Source: Cognatazoarcus halotolerans (GTDB taxonomy: Bacteria > Pseudomonadota > Gammaproteobacteria > Burkholderiales > Rhodocyclaceae). Taken from it: a DNA stretch of 64,000 nt. The translations under genes were made by a program, and so were the position numbers. The notes below the pieces were generated by a model, which worked only from the letters and a program-made list of their open reading frames with translations, was not told the DNA's origin and searched no databases. Location of the stretch: NCBI RefSeq assembly GCF_009800965.1, contig NZ_WUAF01000013.1, forward strand, positions 62,001 to 126,000, written 5' to 3'. Positions 34,640-46,266 of the stretch are shown here, in pieces; the first letter of the stretch is position 1, and the number at the start of each line of letters is the position of its first letter.

Positions 34640-37373
34640 GCTGGGTCTCCATCGGCAGGGTGAAGCTGAAGATGGTACCACCCTCCGGGTTCGGCTCCTC
34701 CCACAGACGACCTTCGTGAAACTCGATGATCGAACGGCAGATGTTGAGCCCCATGCCCATACCGTCCGCCTTCGTCGTGAAAAATGGCGTGAACAAGCGC
34801 TCGCGGTCCAGATCACTGATGCCGCCGCCGCGATCGATCACTGCCACTTCGGCCATGCGCCCATGGCCGGCACGGGCCCGGACCACCAACGGGACCGCAT
34901 TGTCGCCGCCCTCGCTGGTCGCATCGATTCCATTGCGCACGAGGTTGAGTACCACCTGCTCGATCATGATCCGATCCGCGAAAACCCGCGGCATGCCGGG
35001 TTCGATTTCGGCCACCACCCTGACACCGACCCGCCGCGCATCGATCTCCGCAAAACCGATCGCATCTTCGATGATGTCCTCGAGCGGCACTGCAGCCCTG
35101 CGCGGCTCACTCTTGCGAACGAAGTCGCGGATGCGCCGGATGATCTTGCCTGCGCGCTCGGCCTGATAGCTGGCCTTCTGCATCGCGGCAAGCAACTCCT
35201 GCTGTTTCCATTCGCCGGCCTGCAGTCGCTTGACACAGCCACTCGCGTAATTGGAGATCGCCCCCAAGGGTTGGTTGAGCTCATGCGCCAGCGTCGAGGC
35301 CATCTCGCCCATGGTGATGAGTCGCGCCGTGCGCTGGAGCCGCTCTTCCTGTTGACGCTCGGCGTCCTCCATGTGCTTGCGGTCCGTGATGTCGGTCGCG
35401 ATCGCCATGCGCACTGCACGCCCGTCGACCCAGCGGGTGGCGCGCTCGCGGACGTGGTACCAGCGCCCCGAGAGCGGATGACGGAGCTCGCCGTCGAAGA
35501 GTTCCCGGGGCAGATCGGCCGGGCCCAGGTTGCGTGGATCGACCAGGTAATCACCGCGCTCCGGTTGCGCCACCGACACCGCGCGGACCGTTCTGCCGAC
35601 CGCATCAAAGCCGTGCATGACCATGAACGCGTGGTTGGCGTAGAGGATCTCGTCGGTGTGCGCGTCGGCCACGAACACGGCTGCGTCGAGGCCATCGAGT
35701 ACCGCCTCGAAACGCTCCTGTGAGGCCTCGAGCGCAGCACGCACCCGTTTCGGTTCGGTGATGTCGCTCATCGCGGCCATCCAGCCGAGCTGCTTGCCGA
35801 GACTGTCGATCAACGGAGAGATGAACAGCCGGATATCGATGCGCTCTCCGCTCTTGCGGCGAATCCGCATTTCGAAACCGGAGGCCGGCGCCTTGCCCGC
35901 AAGCGTCAGCTGGAGATTGCGATGGCACGTTTCCATTTCTTCCGCCGGCCAATAGGCGAAAGGCGGTACCGAGCCGACCAGTTCCTCCTGACTCCAACCG
36001 ACCATGCGGGAAAAGGCCGGGTTGACATAGGTGATCCGCCCCGTCAGATCAATCGCGCGCATGCCCGTGACGAGCGACTCTTCCATCGATTTGCGAAAGG
36101 CGTACTCGGTCAGCAGCGCGTCCTCGGCTGCCTTGCGGCCGGTAATGTCGTGCGCCACCGCATAGAGGAGCTTTTCCTCTCGCACCGGGTTGATGCTCCA
36201 GGTGAGCCACTTGAAGCGTCCGTCCGCACACCGGCTGCGACTCTCGAAACTGACCGGCTCGCCTTCCGAAAGCTTGCGAAGCTGTTCGACCGTGGTGATG
36301 ATGTCTCCACTGTGTACGAAATCGAGCAGCGCCCGTCCGGGCAATTGCTCGGGCGGAAATCCGAGAATGTGCTCGAATGCGGGATTGCAGCGGCGAAAGC
36401 TGCCATCCAGACCCAGAATGCAGAGCATGTCGAGGGACAGGTTGAACAAACGATCCCGCTCTTTCTCAACACGCACCCTCCGCTGGATATGTGCACGGAG
36501 CAGCCAAAGGCTCCAGAGAACCAGCAGGGACAATCCCACGATCAGGGCCATCGGCAGGGCGCGCGGCACGTCCGAACCGGTGCGGAACGCAGTGGCCCGC
36601 ATGGTCAGTCCATTACCGGGCGGATCGAGATCGACCGAGTAGCTCAGTGACTGGTCGAGCCGGTGCACACCCGAGTTGGCCGACAGTTCCCGGCCATCCA
36701 GCCCCGAGAAGCTGATGCGGTATTTCTCGCCGAACCAGTTGGGAATCAGCGACCGGGTCATCCGTTCGATCGAATACACACCTGCGATCGCCCCCATGAA
36801 CGTCCCGCCGCGAAAGACCGGCACGTACAGTTCGAGAACCGCCATGTCGCGCTGATTGATCTGGGCCGCACCATAGCTCGGCCGGCCGAGTTCCCTGGCG
36901 CGGTAGAACGGCGTGGTCTGCAACGCGCTCAAGGTATCGCCCACCAGCCAGTCTGTCGTGTCGAAAGGCGCGGTCCAGCGGACCGTTTCGTCGGGTCCGA
37001 CCCAGGCAATATTGACCAGTTCCGCGTTGTTGGCGATGTGCTGATTGGCCGAGACCTGGAAGGCGTCGGCATCGAGATTTCCCGCCGCGAGGTCGCGCGC
37101 CGTCTTGATCAGGAACTCCTCGGTCGCTGTCATGTGCAGACGCATCGTCTGTTCCGCCCACTGCACGTCGCGGGCGAGTGCGTTGCGTTCGACTTCGTTC
37201 TCGCGGACCTGCAGCACCCACACGAGCACCAGCATCGCCACGGCAAAGATCACCACCGCCACATAAGGGATGTTCCAGTACCAGTTCGGTGATCGGGCTT
37301 CGCGAAGTTCGCGAACGACGGAGCGGGACATGCGGGCGGCAGTATCCGAGATGAGGTGCCTCTGGACAGCCAT
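34614..37373 (-). CDS. multi-PAS membrane sensor histidine kinase
   Basis: 919 residues. A first membrane helix (YVAVVIFAVAMLVLVWVLQV, about 38-57) and a second (ALPMALIVGLSLLVLWSLWLL, about 275-295) enclose a ~220-residue periplasmic sensor domain. Three PAS domains follow, starting near LFNLSLDMLCILGLDGSF, MEESLVTGMRAIDLTGRI and FEAVLDGLDAAVFVADA. The HisKA box has His697 in MASTLAHELNQPLGAISNYASG. The HATPase region shows VVLNLVRNGIDA and GGGISDLDRERLF...GMGMGLNICRSIIE. It is of the DctB/FixL-like HELNQPL class, which pairs with FixJ-type regulators. A start at M15 is also possible. It is divergent from the binding-protein gene at 37540. Confidence 0.92.
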   Translation of the reverse strand: MAVQRHLISDTAARMSRSVVRELREARSPNWYWNIPYVAVVIFAVAMLVLVWVLQVRENEVERNALARDVQWAEQTMRLHMTATEEFLIKTARDLAAGNLDADAFQVSANQHIANNAELVNIAWVGPDETVRWTAPFDTTDWLVGDTLSALQTTPFYRARELGRPSYGAAQINQRDMAVLELYVPVFRGGTFMGAIAGVYSIERMTRSLIPNWFGEKYRISFSGLDGRELSANSGVHRLDQSLSYSVDLDPPGNGLTMRATAFRTGSDVPRALPMALIVGLSLLVLWSLWLLRAHIQRRVRVEKERDRLFNLSLDMLCILGLDGSFRRCNPAFEHILGFPPEQLPGRALLDFVHSGDIITTVEQLRKLSEGEPVSFESRSRCADGRFKWLTWSINPVREEKLLYAVAHDITGRKAAEDALLTEYAFRKSMEESLVTGMRAIDLTGRITYVNPAFSRMVGWSQEELVGSVPPFAYWPAEEMETCHRNLQLTLAGKAPASGFEMRIRRKSGERIDIRLFISPLIDSLGKQLGWMAAMSDITEPKRVRAALEASQERFEAVLDGLDAAVFVADAHTDEILYANHAFMVMHGFDAVGRTVRAVSVAQPERGDYLVDPRNLGPADLPRELFDGELRHPLSGRWYHVRERATRWVDGRAVRMAIATDITDRKHMEDAERQQEERLQRTARLITMGEMASTLAHELNQPLGAISNYASGCVKRLQAGEWKQQELLAAMQKASYQAERAGKIIRRIRDFVRKSEPRRAAVPLEDIIEDAIGFAEIDARRVGVRVVAEIEPGMPRVFADRIMIEQVVLNLVRNGIDATSEGGDNAVPLVVRARAGHGRMAEVAVIDRGGGISDLDRERLFTPFFTTKADGMGMGLNICRSIIEFHEGRLWEEPNPEGGTIFSFTLPMETQREQLVQHV

Positions 37374-37539
37374 TGTTGTCGCCCCGCACCAACGCAGACA
37401 TCGGGTCTTACCCTAACAGGAACGCACGGGCGCCTTCCGCTCCGATTCGCGATCCCGGCACAGCCCGTGCGGGTTTTCTCCAATATCGAGTGCGCATCCT
37501 GCGTGAGTAACGTTAAGGAAAAAACAGAAGGGGGGACGG

Positions 37540-38721
37540 GTGAGGCGCATTCTTGCCGCATTTTTGCTGTCCGGCCTGGCGAGCCTTTGTGCCGCCATCG
37601 AGCCAATTCTCATCGGTGTCTCTGGCCCATTTACGGGTGGTTCCGCGCCGATGGGGATCTCGATGCGCGACGGTATTCGCTTGGCGATTTCCGAGATCAA
37701 CGCATCGGGGGGCCTCCTCGGACGCCCGGTCCAGTTGATCGAACGCGATGACGAAGGGCTGAACGAACGCGGGGCGCAGGTCGTTCAGGACCTCATCAAC
37801 AAGGAAAGAATCGTTGCCGGACTGGGCATCGTAAACACGGGCGTGGCCCTCGCCAGCCAACGCTTCTACCAGCAGGCCCGCATTCCGGTCATCACATCGG
37901 TGGCCACGGGCTCGATTGTCACCAAGCAGTTCCAGCCGCCGCAGTATCCCGACAATTACGTCTTCCGCGTTTCGGTCAACGACACCATCCAGGCAGAGAT
38001 GATCGTCGAGGAAGCGGTCGAGCGCAGCCGTTTCCGGAAAATTGCGATCCTCCACGACTCGACCAACTACGGCCAGCTCGGTCGCGAGGATCTCGAGCGC
38101 GCACTGCTGCGCCGCGGCATGAAACCGGTGGCGGTCGAGCGCTTCAACATCCGTGATGTCGACATGATGCCGCAGTTGCGTCGCGCTCAAAAGGCAGGGG
38201 CCGAAGTGATACTCACCTATGGCATCGGCCCCGAACTGGCGCATCTCGCGAACGGCATGTCAAAGCTGCGTTGGCGCGTACCGATGATCGGCAGCTGGAC
38301 CCTCGCGATGTCGAACTTCATCGACAACGCAGGCCCCAATGCGGAAGGCGCCCGGATGCCTCAGAGCTTCATAGCCGAGCCCGTCTCTCCACTTTTCAGC
38401 AAATTCATTCGTGATTATCAAATTGCCACCGGCAAGGAAAGAATTTCGGTACCGCCGGCCGCTGCGCAGGGGTATGATTCCGCCCTGTTGCTTGCTGCAG
38501 CCATCCGACAGGCGGGCAACACGGAAGGGCATCAGATACGAGAGGCGCTAGAAAGCCTCCAGAACCCGGTTGAAGGCGTAGTGATGAACTACGTGAGACC
38601 CTTCACGCGCAGCGATCATGAAACGATCAAAAGCACGCAGACGCCCTTCATCGGCATTGTTCACAATGGCCGGGTCGTTTTCGCATACGACGAAGACCGT
38701 CGCCGCGTGGCCGGAAAGTGA
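37540..38721 (+). CDS. periplasmic substrate-binding protein, branched-chain amino acid (LivK) type
   Basis: 393 residues from a GTG start preceded by a GGGGGG-rich ribosome site. Residues 1-19 (RRILAAFLLSGLASLCAA) form a signal peptide. The mature protein begins IEPILIGVSGPFTGGSAPMGISMRDGIRLAISEINASGGLLGRPVQLIERDDEG, the classic Peripla_BP_6 pattern. No permease or ATPase genes are adjacent, so it either serves a distant ABC transporter or acts as a ligand-binding partner of the neighbouring divergent sensor kinase. The ligand is unknown; aromatic acids, amino acids and amides are all known for this family. A strong terminator follows at 38745. Confidence 0.88.
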   Translation: MRRILAAFLLSGLASLCAAIEPILIGVSGPFTGGSAPMGISMRDGIRLAISEINASGGLLGRPVQLIERDDEGLNERGAQVVQDLINKERIVAGLGIVNTGVALASQRFYQQARIPVITSVATGSIVTKQFQPPQYPDNYVFRVSVNDTIQAEMIVEEAVERSRFRKIAILHDSTNYGQLGREDLERALLRRGMKPVAVERFNIRDVDMMPQLRRAQKAGAEVILTYGIGPELAHLANGMSKLRWRVPMIGSWTLAMSNFIDNAGPNAEGARMPQSFIAEPVSPLFSKFIRDYQIATGKERISVPPAAAQGYDSALLLAAAIRQAGNTEGHQIREALESLQNPVEGVVMNYVRPFTRSDHETIKSTQTPFIGIVHNGRVVFAYDEDRRRVAGK

Positions 38722-38744
38722 ACCGCCGGCCCTGCTTTCCATGA

Positions 38745-38797
38745 ACGGCCGGGGGCACTCTCCCTCAATCCCTCCCTTTCCCCCGGCCGTCTTTTTT
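38745..38797 (+). terminator. rho-independent terminator after the binding-protein gene
   Basis: ACGGCCGGGGG (38745-38755) pairs perfectly with 38780-38790 across a 24-nt pyrimidine-rich loop and is followed by CTTTTTT. It closes the binding-protein transcript. Confidence 0.85.
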
Positions 38798-39165
38798 CCC
38801 CCTGATCCGGCATCACCGGGCGTGGCCACGAACCGTACTCGCTTGCGGCGCCACCTCCACCCATGGCAACGCGCTTCGCCGCGACATGCCGGACCTCGTC
38901 CCTGCCAGGCGCGTGCTGCCGTATCCGATGCATAACGAATCACCCGCGTCCGCTCAGCTTCGGGCCATGAATTCCTGCAAGCCGATCCCTCACGCGATGC
39001 GCCTGAACGAGGAGCGAAAACGCACATTTCGTATTATGAAATGTATTTTTGTATTGTAAAACGCCGCTGCGCCGTCTATCATTGACTCACACGAAGTCCT
39101 GATTCGAGAAAACGGCCCGACCCGGGCCGCACAGCAAGCGCCGCATCACAACAAGGAGAGAGAGC
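38798..39165 (+). promoter_or_regulatory. upstream control region of aceE with AT-rich dyad
   Basis: This 368-bp stretch after the terminator holds no supported gene. Its right part (39020-39065) is strikingly AT-rich for this genome and contains the dyad ATTTC-GTATTAT-GAAAT at 39026-39042, then TGTATTTTTGTATTGTAAAA, where the aceE promoter is expected. The ribosome site AAGGAGAG lies at about 39153-39160. A repressor or activator site is plausible but unidentified. Confidence 0.45.
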
Positions 39166-41847
<2,682 letters not shown>

Positions 41848-41867
41848 GCGCCGAGGAGACTGCAAAA

Positions 41868-43511
41868 ATGAGCCAACTCATTGAAGTTAAGGTACCGGAC
41901 ATCGGCGATTTCGACGAAGTCCCGGTGATCGAGCTGTTCGTCAAGGTCGGCGACACCATCAAGGTCGATGACGCGATCTGCACGCTCGAGTCCGACAAGG
42001 CCACCATGGACGTGCCTTCATCGGCCGCCGGCGTGGTCAAGGAAGTGCTGGTCTCGCTCGGCGACAAGGTCGCCGAAGGCAGCCTGCTGATCAAGGTCGA
42101 GGCAGCGGGTGCCGCGGCAGCCGCGCCTGCACCGGCAGCAGCAGCGCCAGCTCCCGCGGCTCCGGCAGCCCAGGCTCCGGCCGCGGCGCCTGCTGCAGCG
42201 GGCGGTACGGTCGAAGTGAAAGTGCCGGACATCGGCGACTTCGACGAAGTCCCGGTGATCGAGCTGTTCGTCAAGGTCGGCGACACCATCAAGGTCGATG
42301 ACGCGATCTGCACGCTCGAATCCGACAAGGCCACCATGGACGTGCCTTCATCGGCTGCCGGCGTAGTCAAGGAAGTGCTGGTTTCGATCGGCGACAAGGT
42401 GGCCGAAGGGTCGGTGCTGCTTAAGGTCGAGGCAGCCGGCGCCGCCGCGCCAGCCCCCGCACCGGCTGCGGCCCCTGCTCCGGCTGCAGCGCCCCCCGCC
42501 ACGGCGGCCGCGGCCCCTGCCAAGGCGGCACCGGCGCCTACCCCTGCAGCAGCAGCGGCTCCGTCGGCAGTGACGCTGGGTGGCAAGGTTCACGCCAGCC
42601 CTTCGGTCCGTGCCTATGGCCGAGAACTCGGAGTGGATCTCGCGCAGGTCAAGGCCAGCGGTCCGAAAAACCGCATTCTCAAGGAAGACGTCACCGCCTT
42701 CGTCAAGGGTGCAATGCAGTCCGGCGTCGTTCCGGGCAAGACCCCTGCCGCCGCGGCGGTCGGCAGTCTCGGTGGCGGGCTGGATCTGCTGCCGTGGCCG
42801 AAAGTCGATTTCTCCAAGTTCGGCGAAATCGAATCCAAGCCTTTGTCGCGCATCAAGAAGATCTCCGGCCAGAACCTTTCGCGCAACTGGGCAATGATTC
42901 CGGCGGTGACCTATCACGAAGACGCCGACATCACCGACCTCGAGGCCTTCCGCGTTCTCATGAACAAGGAGAACGAGAAGTCCGGCAAGAAGCTCACCAT
43001 GCTCGCCTTCATCATCAAGGCTTCGGTGCGGGCCCTGCAGGAATTCCCCGAGTTCAACACCTCGCTGGACGGCGACAATCTGGTCTACAAGAAATACTTC
43101 AACATCGCCTTCGCCGCCGACACGCCCAACGGCCTCGTCGTCCCGGTGGTGAAGGACGCGGACAAGAAGAGCGTGTTCGACATCGCGGCCGAGACCGGTT
43201 CGCTGGCCAAGCTGGCCCGTGATGGCAAGCTCAAGCCGGCCGACATGTCCGGTGCCTGCTTCACCATCAGCTCGCTCGGCGGTATCGGTGGCACCTACTT
43301 CGCGCCAATCGTCAATGCGCCTGAAGTGGCGATCCTCGGGGTCAACAAGTCGGCGATGAAGCCGGTATGGGACGGCAAGCAGTTCGTGCCGCGCCTGACC
43401 CTGCCGATGTCGCTGACCGCCGACCACCGCGTGATCGACGGTGCACTCGCGACCCGCTTCAACGTCTACCTCGCTCAACTGCTGGCCGACTTCCGTCGGG
43501 TCATGCTCTAA
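41868..43511 (+). CDS. aceF: dihydrolipoamide acetyltransferase (PDH E2) with two lipoyl domains
   Basis: 547 residues. Two almost identical lipoyl domains (about 3-80 and 114-190) each carry ESDKATMDVPSS, with the lipoyl lysines at K44 and K154. They are joined by Ala/Pro-rich flexible linkers. The peripheral-subunit-binding domain is VHASPSVRAYGRELGVDLAQVK (about 242-263), with SGPKNRILKEDV. The catalytic domain ends in LTADHRVIDGALATRF with the active-site His/Asp. The protein forms the PDH core and transfers acetyl to CoA. The nucleotide sequences of the lipoyl modules are also nearly identical to each other and to those in the downstream lpdA. Confidence 0.97.
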   Translation: MSQLIEVKVPDIGDFDEVPVIELFVKVGDTIKVDDAICTLESDKATMDVPSSAAGVVKEVLVSLGDKVAEGSLLIKVEAAGAAAAAPAPAAAAPAPAAPAAQAPAAAPAAAGGTVEVKVPDIGDFDEVPVIELFVKVGDTIKVDDAICTLESDKATMDVPSSAAGVVKEVLVSIGDKVAEGSVLLKVEAAGAAAPAPAPAAAPAPAAAPPATAAAAPAKAAPAPTPAAAAAPSAVTLGGKVHASPSVRAYGRELGVDLAQVKASGPKNRILKEDVTAFVKGAMQSGVVPGKTPAAAAVGSLGGGLDLLPWPKVDFSKFGEIESKPLSRIKKISGQNLSRNWAMIPAVTYHEDADITDLEAFRVLMNKENEKSGKKLTMLAFIIKASVRALQEFPEFNTSLDGDNLVYKKYFNIAFAADTPNGLVVPVVKDADKKSVFDIAAETGSLAKLARDGKLKPADMSGACFTISSLGGIGGTYFAPIVNAPEVAILGVNKSAMKPVWDGKQFVPRLTLPMSLTADHRVIDGALATRFNVYLAQLLADFRRVML

Positions 43512-43523
43512 GGAGGCCGCGAC

Positions 43524-45608
43524 ATGAGTCAAGTTGAAGTCAAAGTCCCGGACATCGGGGATTTCGATTCGGTGCCGGTGATCGAGCTGTTCGTCAAGGT
43601 CGGAGACACCATCGCCGTCGATGACGCGATCTGTACGCTGGAGTCGGACAAGGCCACCATGGACGTGCCGTCTTCCGCAGCCGGCGTGGTCAAGGAAATC
43701 AAGGTTGCGCTGGGCGACAAGGTTGCGGAAGGCAGCGTGCTGATCGTCGTCGAGACAGCCGGGGCCGCGGCAGCAGCGTCAGCCCCGAGCGCGGCGGCAC
43801 CCGCTCCGGCCCCAGCGCCGGCTGCGGCGCCCGCGGCTGCTGGCGGTGGCGGCGTAGTCGAAGTCAAGGTCCCCGACATCGGGGACTTCGATTCGGTGCC
43901 GGTGATCGAGCTGTTCGTGAAAGCGGGTGACACCATCAAGGTCGACGACGCGATCTGCACGCTCGAGTCCGACAAGGCCACCATGGACGTGCCTTCATCG
44001 GCTGCAGGCGTAGTCAAGGAAGTGCTGGTCTCGATCGGCGACAAGGTGGCCGAAGGGTCGGTGCTGCTCAAGGTCGAGGCAGCCGGCGCCGCAGCCGCTG
44101 CCGCTCCGGCGGCCGCTGCCCCGAGCGCGCCTGCAGTCGCGGCGCCCACCGCGGCAAGCCATGGCGGCTCGGCCGACATCGAGTGCGACATGCTGGTGCT
44201 CGGCGCCGGCCCGGGCGGCTACTCGGCCGCATTCCGCGCCGCCGACCTCGGCCTCAAGACCGTCATCGTCGAGCGTTACCCCACCCTCGGCGGCGTCTGC
44301 CTGAACGTCGGCTGCATCCCCTCCAAGGCCTTGCTGCACGTGGCCCAGGTGATGGACGAGGCCGAGCACATGGGCGCCACCGGCGTGAGCTTCGCCAAGC
44401 CGGCGGTCGATGTGGATGCGCTGCGCAAGCACAAGGATGGCGTGATCGGCAAGCTCACCGGCGGTCTGTCCGGTATGGCCAAGGCCCGCAAGGTCGAGAT
44501 CGTGCGCGGCTACGGCCACTTCCTCGACCCGAATCACATCGAGGTCGAGGGCACCACTGGCGACGGCCAGGACAAGACCGGCGACAAGAAGGTGATCCGC
44601 TTCAAGCAGTGCATCATCGCCGCCGGCTCGGCCGCGGTGCACCTGCCCTTCATCCCCAAGGATCCGCGCATCGTCGATTCGACCGGGGCGCTCGAGCTGC
44701 GCTTCGTACCGCAAAAAATGCTGGTCATCGGCGGTGGCATCATCGGTCTGGAAATGGCCACGGTGTATTCGTCGCTGGGCGCACGCATCGACGTGGTCGA
44801 GATGATGGACGGCCTGATGCAGGGTCCGGACCGCGACGCGGTCAAGGTGTGGGAGAAGCAGAACGCGTCGCGCTTCGACAACATCATGCTCAGGACCAAA
44901 ACAGTGGCGGTCGAGGCGAAGGAGGACGGGCTCTACGTCACCTTCGAGGGCGACAAGGCACCGCAAGGGCCGCAGCGCTACGACATGATCCTGCAGTCGG
45001 CCGGGCGTGCCCCGAACGGCAACAAGATCGGTGCCGACAAGGCCGGCGTGATCGTCGGCGAGCGCGGCTTCATCCCGGTCGATGCACAGATGCGCACCAA
45101 CGTGCCGCACATCTTCGCGATCGGCGACATCGTCGGTCAGCCGATGCTCGCCCACAAGGCGGTGCATGAGGCGCACGTGGCGGCGGAGGTGGCGGCAGGC
45201 CAGAAGTCGGCCTTCGACGCGACGGTGATCCCGGGCGTGGCCTATACCCATCCTGAAGTCGCCTGGGTGGGCTACACCGAAGCCCAGGCCAAGGCCGAAG
45301 GCAAGAAGGTCGAGACCGCCAAGTTCCCGTGGGCAGCCTCGGGTCGGGCGATCGCCAACGGCGCCGACTACGGCTTCACCAAGCTGATCTTCGATGCCGA
45401 GACGCACCGGGTGATCGGCGGTACCATCGTCGGCCCCTCAGCCGGTGACATGATCGGTGAGGTGTGCCTGGCCATCGAGATGGGCGCGGACGCAGTGGAT
45501 ATCGGCAAGACCATTCACCCACACCCGACCCTCGGCGAGACCGTCGGCATGGCCGCCGAAGTGGCCCACGGCAGCTGTACCGACCTGCCGCCGATGCGCA
45601 AGAAGTAA
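43524..45608 (+). CDS. lpdA: dihydrolipoamide dehydrogenase (PDH E3) with two N-terminal lipoyl domains
   Basis: 694 residues, about 220 longer than ordinary E3. The extra N-terminus is two lipoyl domains (about 3-78 and 110-187; lipoyl lysines K43 and K151 in ESDKATMD) with Ala/Pro linkers. The flavoprotein begins DIECDMLVLGAGPGGYSAAFRAADLG. The redox disulfide is Cys259/Cys264 in GGVCLNVGCIPSK. NAD-binding is VIGGGIIGLEMATVYSSLG, and the catalytic pair is His667/Glu672 in HPHPTLGE. It reoxidises dihydrolipoamide with FAD and NAD. A single lipoyl domain on E3 is known in Betaproteobacteria and Neisseria; two is less usual. It ends the ace operon at a strong terminator. Confidence 0.97.
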   Translation: MSQVEVKVPDIGDFDSVPVIELFVKVGDTIAVDDAICTLESDKATMDVPSSAAGVVKEIKVALGDKVAEGSVLIVVETAGAAAAASAPSAAAPAPAPAPAAAPAAAGGGGVVEVKVPDIGDFDSVPVIELFVKAGDTIKVDDAICTLESDKATMDVPSSAAGVVKEVLVSIGDKVAEGSVLLKVEAAGAAAAAAPAAAAPSAPAVAAPTAASHGGSADIECDMLVLGAGPGGYSAAFRAADLGLKTVIVERYPTLGGVCLNVGCIPSKALLHVAQVMDEAEHMGATGVSFAKPAVDVDALRKHKDGVIGKLTGGLSGMAKARKVEIVRGYGHFLDPNHIEVEGTTGDGQDKTGDKKVIRFKQCIIAAGSAAVHLPFIPKDPRIVDSTGALELRFVPQKMLVIGGGIIGLEMATVYSSLGARIDVVEMMDGLMQGPDRDAVKVWEKQNASRFDNIMLRTKTVAVEAKEDGLYVTFEGDKAPQGPQRYDMILQSAGRAPNGNKIGADKAGVIVGERGFIPVDAQMRTNVPHIFAIGDIVGQPMLAHKAVHEAHVAAEVAAGQKSAFDATVIPGVAYTHPEVAWVGYTEAQAKAEGKKVETAKFPWAASGRAIANGADYGFTKLIFDAETHRVIGGTIVGPSAGDMIGEVCLAIEMGADAVDIGKTIHPHPTLGETVGMAAEVAHGSCTDLPPMRKK

Positions 45609-45632
45609 GCGCTTCGCTGGGGCGCAGAACGA

Positions 45633-45658
45633 ACGGCGGCCTGCGGGCCGCCGTTTTT
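45633..45658 (+). terminator. rho-independent terminator of the PDH operon
   Basis: ACGGCGGCC (45633-45641), loop TGCG, GGCCGCCGT (45646-45654), then TTTTT. A compact 9-bp GC stem follows lpdA by 24 bp. Confidence 0.9.
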
Positions 45659-45698
45659 CCTCAGGAGCATGATGCGGCGATGGGGACACCCATCGGTG

Positions 45699-46121
45699 CT
45701 ATTCGAATCGGGACCTGAACCCGTCGGGCATCTGAGCCACCTTGCGGATCGAATAATCGAAGAACACGATCCCGGTCTTGCCACGGGCCACCTCACGCCC
45801 GCTGCCCGCCTCGGCCATACGCCAGTAGAAGTCACAGCCGTATTTTCCAGGCTCGGCGACACCCATCTGAACCCGCATCGTTTCGCCGTAGTGCCCCTCG
45901 GATTTGTACTGCACGGCAGCATCGGTGACGATGATTCCCTTTCCTTCGACATCGAGTTCGGAATACCCCATGGACTTGAGGTAGCGCACCCGAGCCTCGG
46001 ATACCACGGTCAGCAACATGGCATTGTCGAGGTGATTGCCATAATTCATGTGGCTGAGGTACAGGGCAATGTCGGTCGAGAAAGGCAGATTTTCGGGAAG
46101 GGTGACGTGAATACGGGCCAT
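45699..46121 (-). CDS. thioesterase family (4HBT-like) protein
   Basis: 140 residues with the hot-dog fold signature of 4-hydroxybenzoyl-CoA-type thioesterases: LSHMNYGNHLDNAMLLTVVSEARVRYLKSMGY (Asn/His region, residues about 23-54) and AAVQYKSEGHYGETMRVQMGV. The usual catalytic Asp of the D-x-N-x-H motif is replaced by an Asn-Tyr-Gly-Asn context (MNYGNHL), which occurs in this subgroup. It probably hydrolyses short or medium acyl-CoA thioesters, but the substrate is unknown. It is a single gene convergent with the PDH operon. Confidence 0.8.
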   Translation of the reverse strand: MARIHVTLPENLPFSTDIALYLSHMNYGNHLDNAMLLTVVSEARVRYLKSMGYSELDVEGKGIIVTDAAVQYKSEGHYGETMRVQMGVAEPGKYGCDFYWRMAEAGSGREVARGKTGIVFFDYSIRKVAQMPDGFRSRFE

Positions 46122-46214
46122 GACGGAAGTAAATCTCGGAAATGAAGGGGTCCGCTTATGTGCAGATGCAACAATTTAAACACAGCGCGACTTGAAGCAT
46201 GCACTTCAAACGAA

Positions 46215-46240
46215 AAGCCCCGGGGGAACCCCCGGGGCTT
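46215..46240 (-). terminator. terminator downstream of the YidB-like gene
   Basis: AAGCCCCGGGGG (46215-46226) is fully complementary to 46229-46240. Read leftward the stem is followed by TTTTCG, so it terminates the minus-strand gene ending at 46267. Confidence 0.85.
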
Positions 46241-46266
46241 ATGCCCCACCTGTCGATCGCACGGAC

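Noticed and set aside
41890-44090. Repeated ~200-bp DNA blocks that could suggest a mobile repeat or CRISPR-like array
   Set aside because: All four copies are in-frame lipoyl domains within aceF and lpdA; they are protein modules, not mobile or CRISPR repeats. No CRISPR array was seen anywhere in the window.
43995-45407. 470-codon open frame antisense to lpdA
   Set aside because: Shadow of a complete E3 gene; biased His/Asp/Arg/Val composition.
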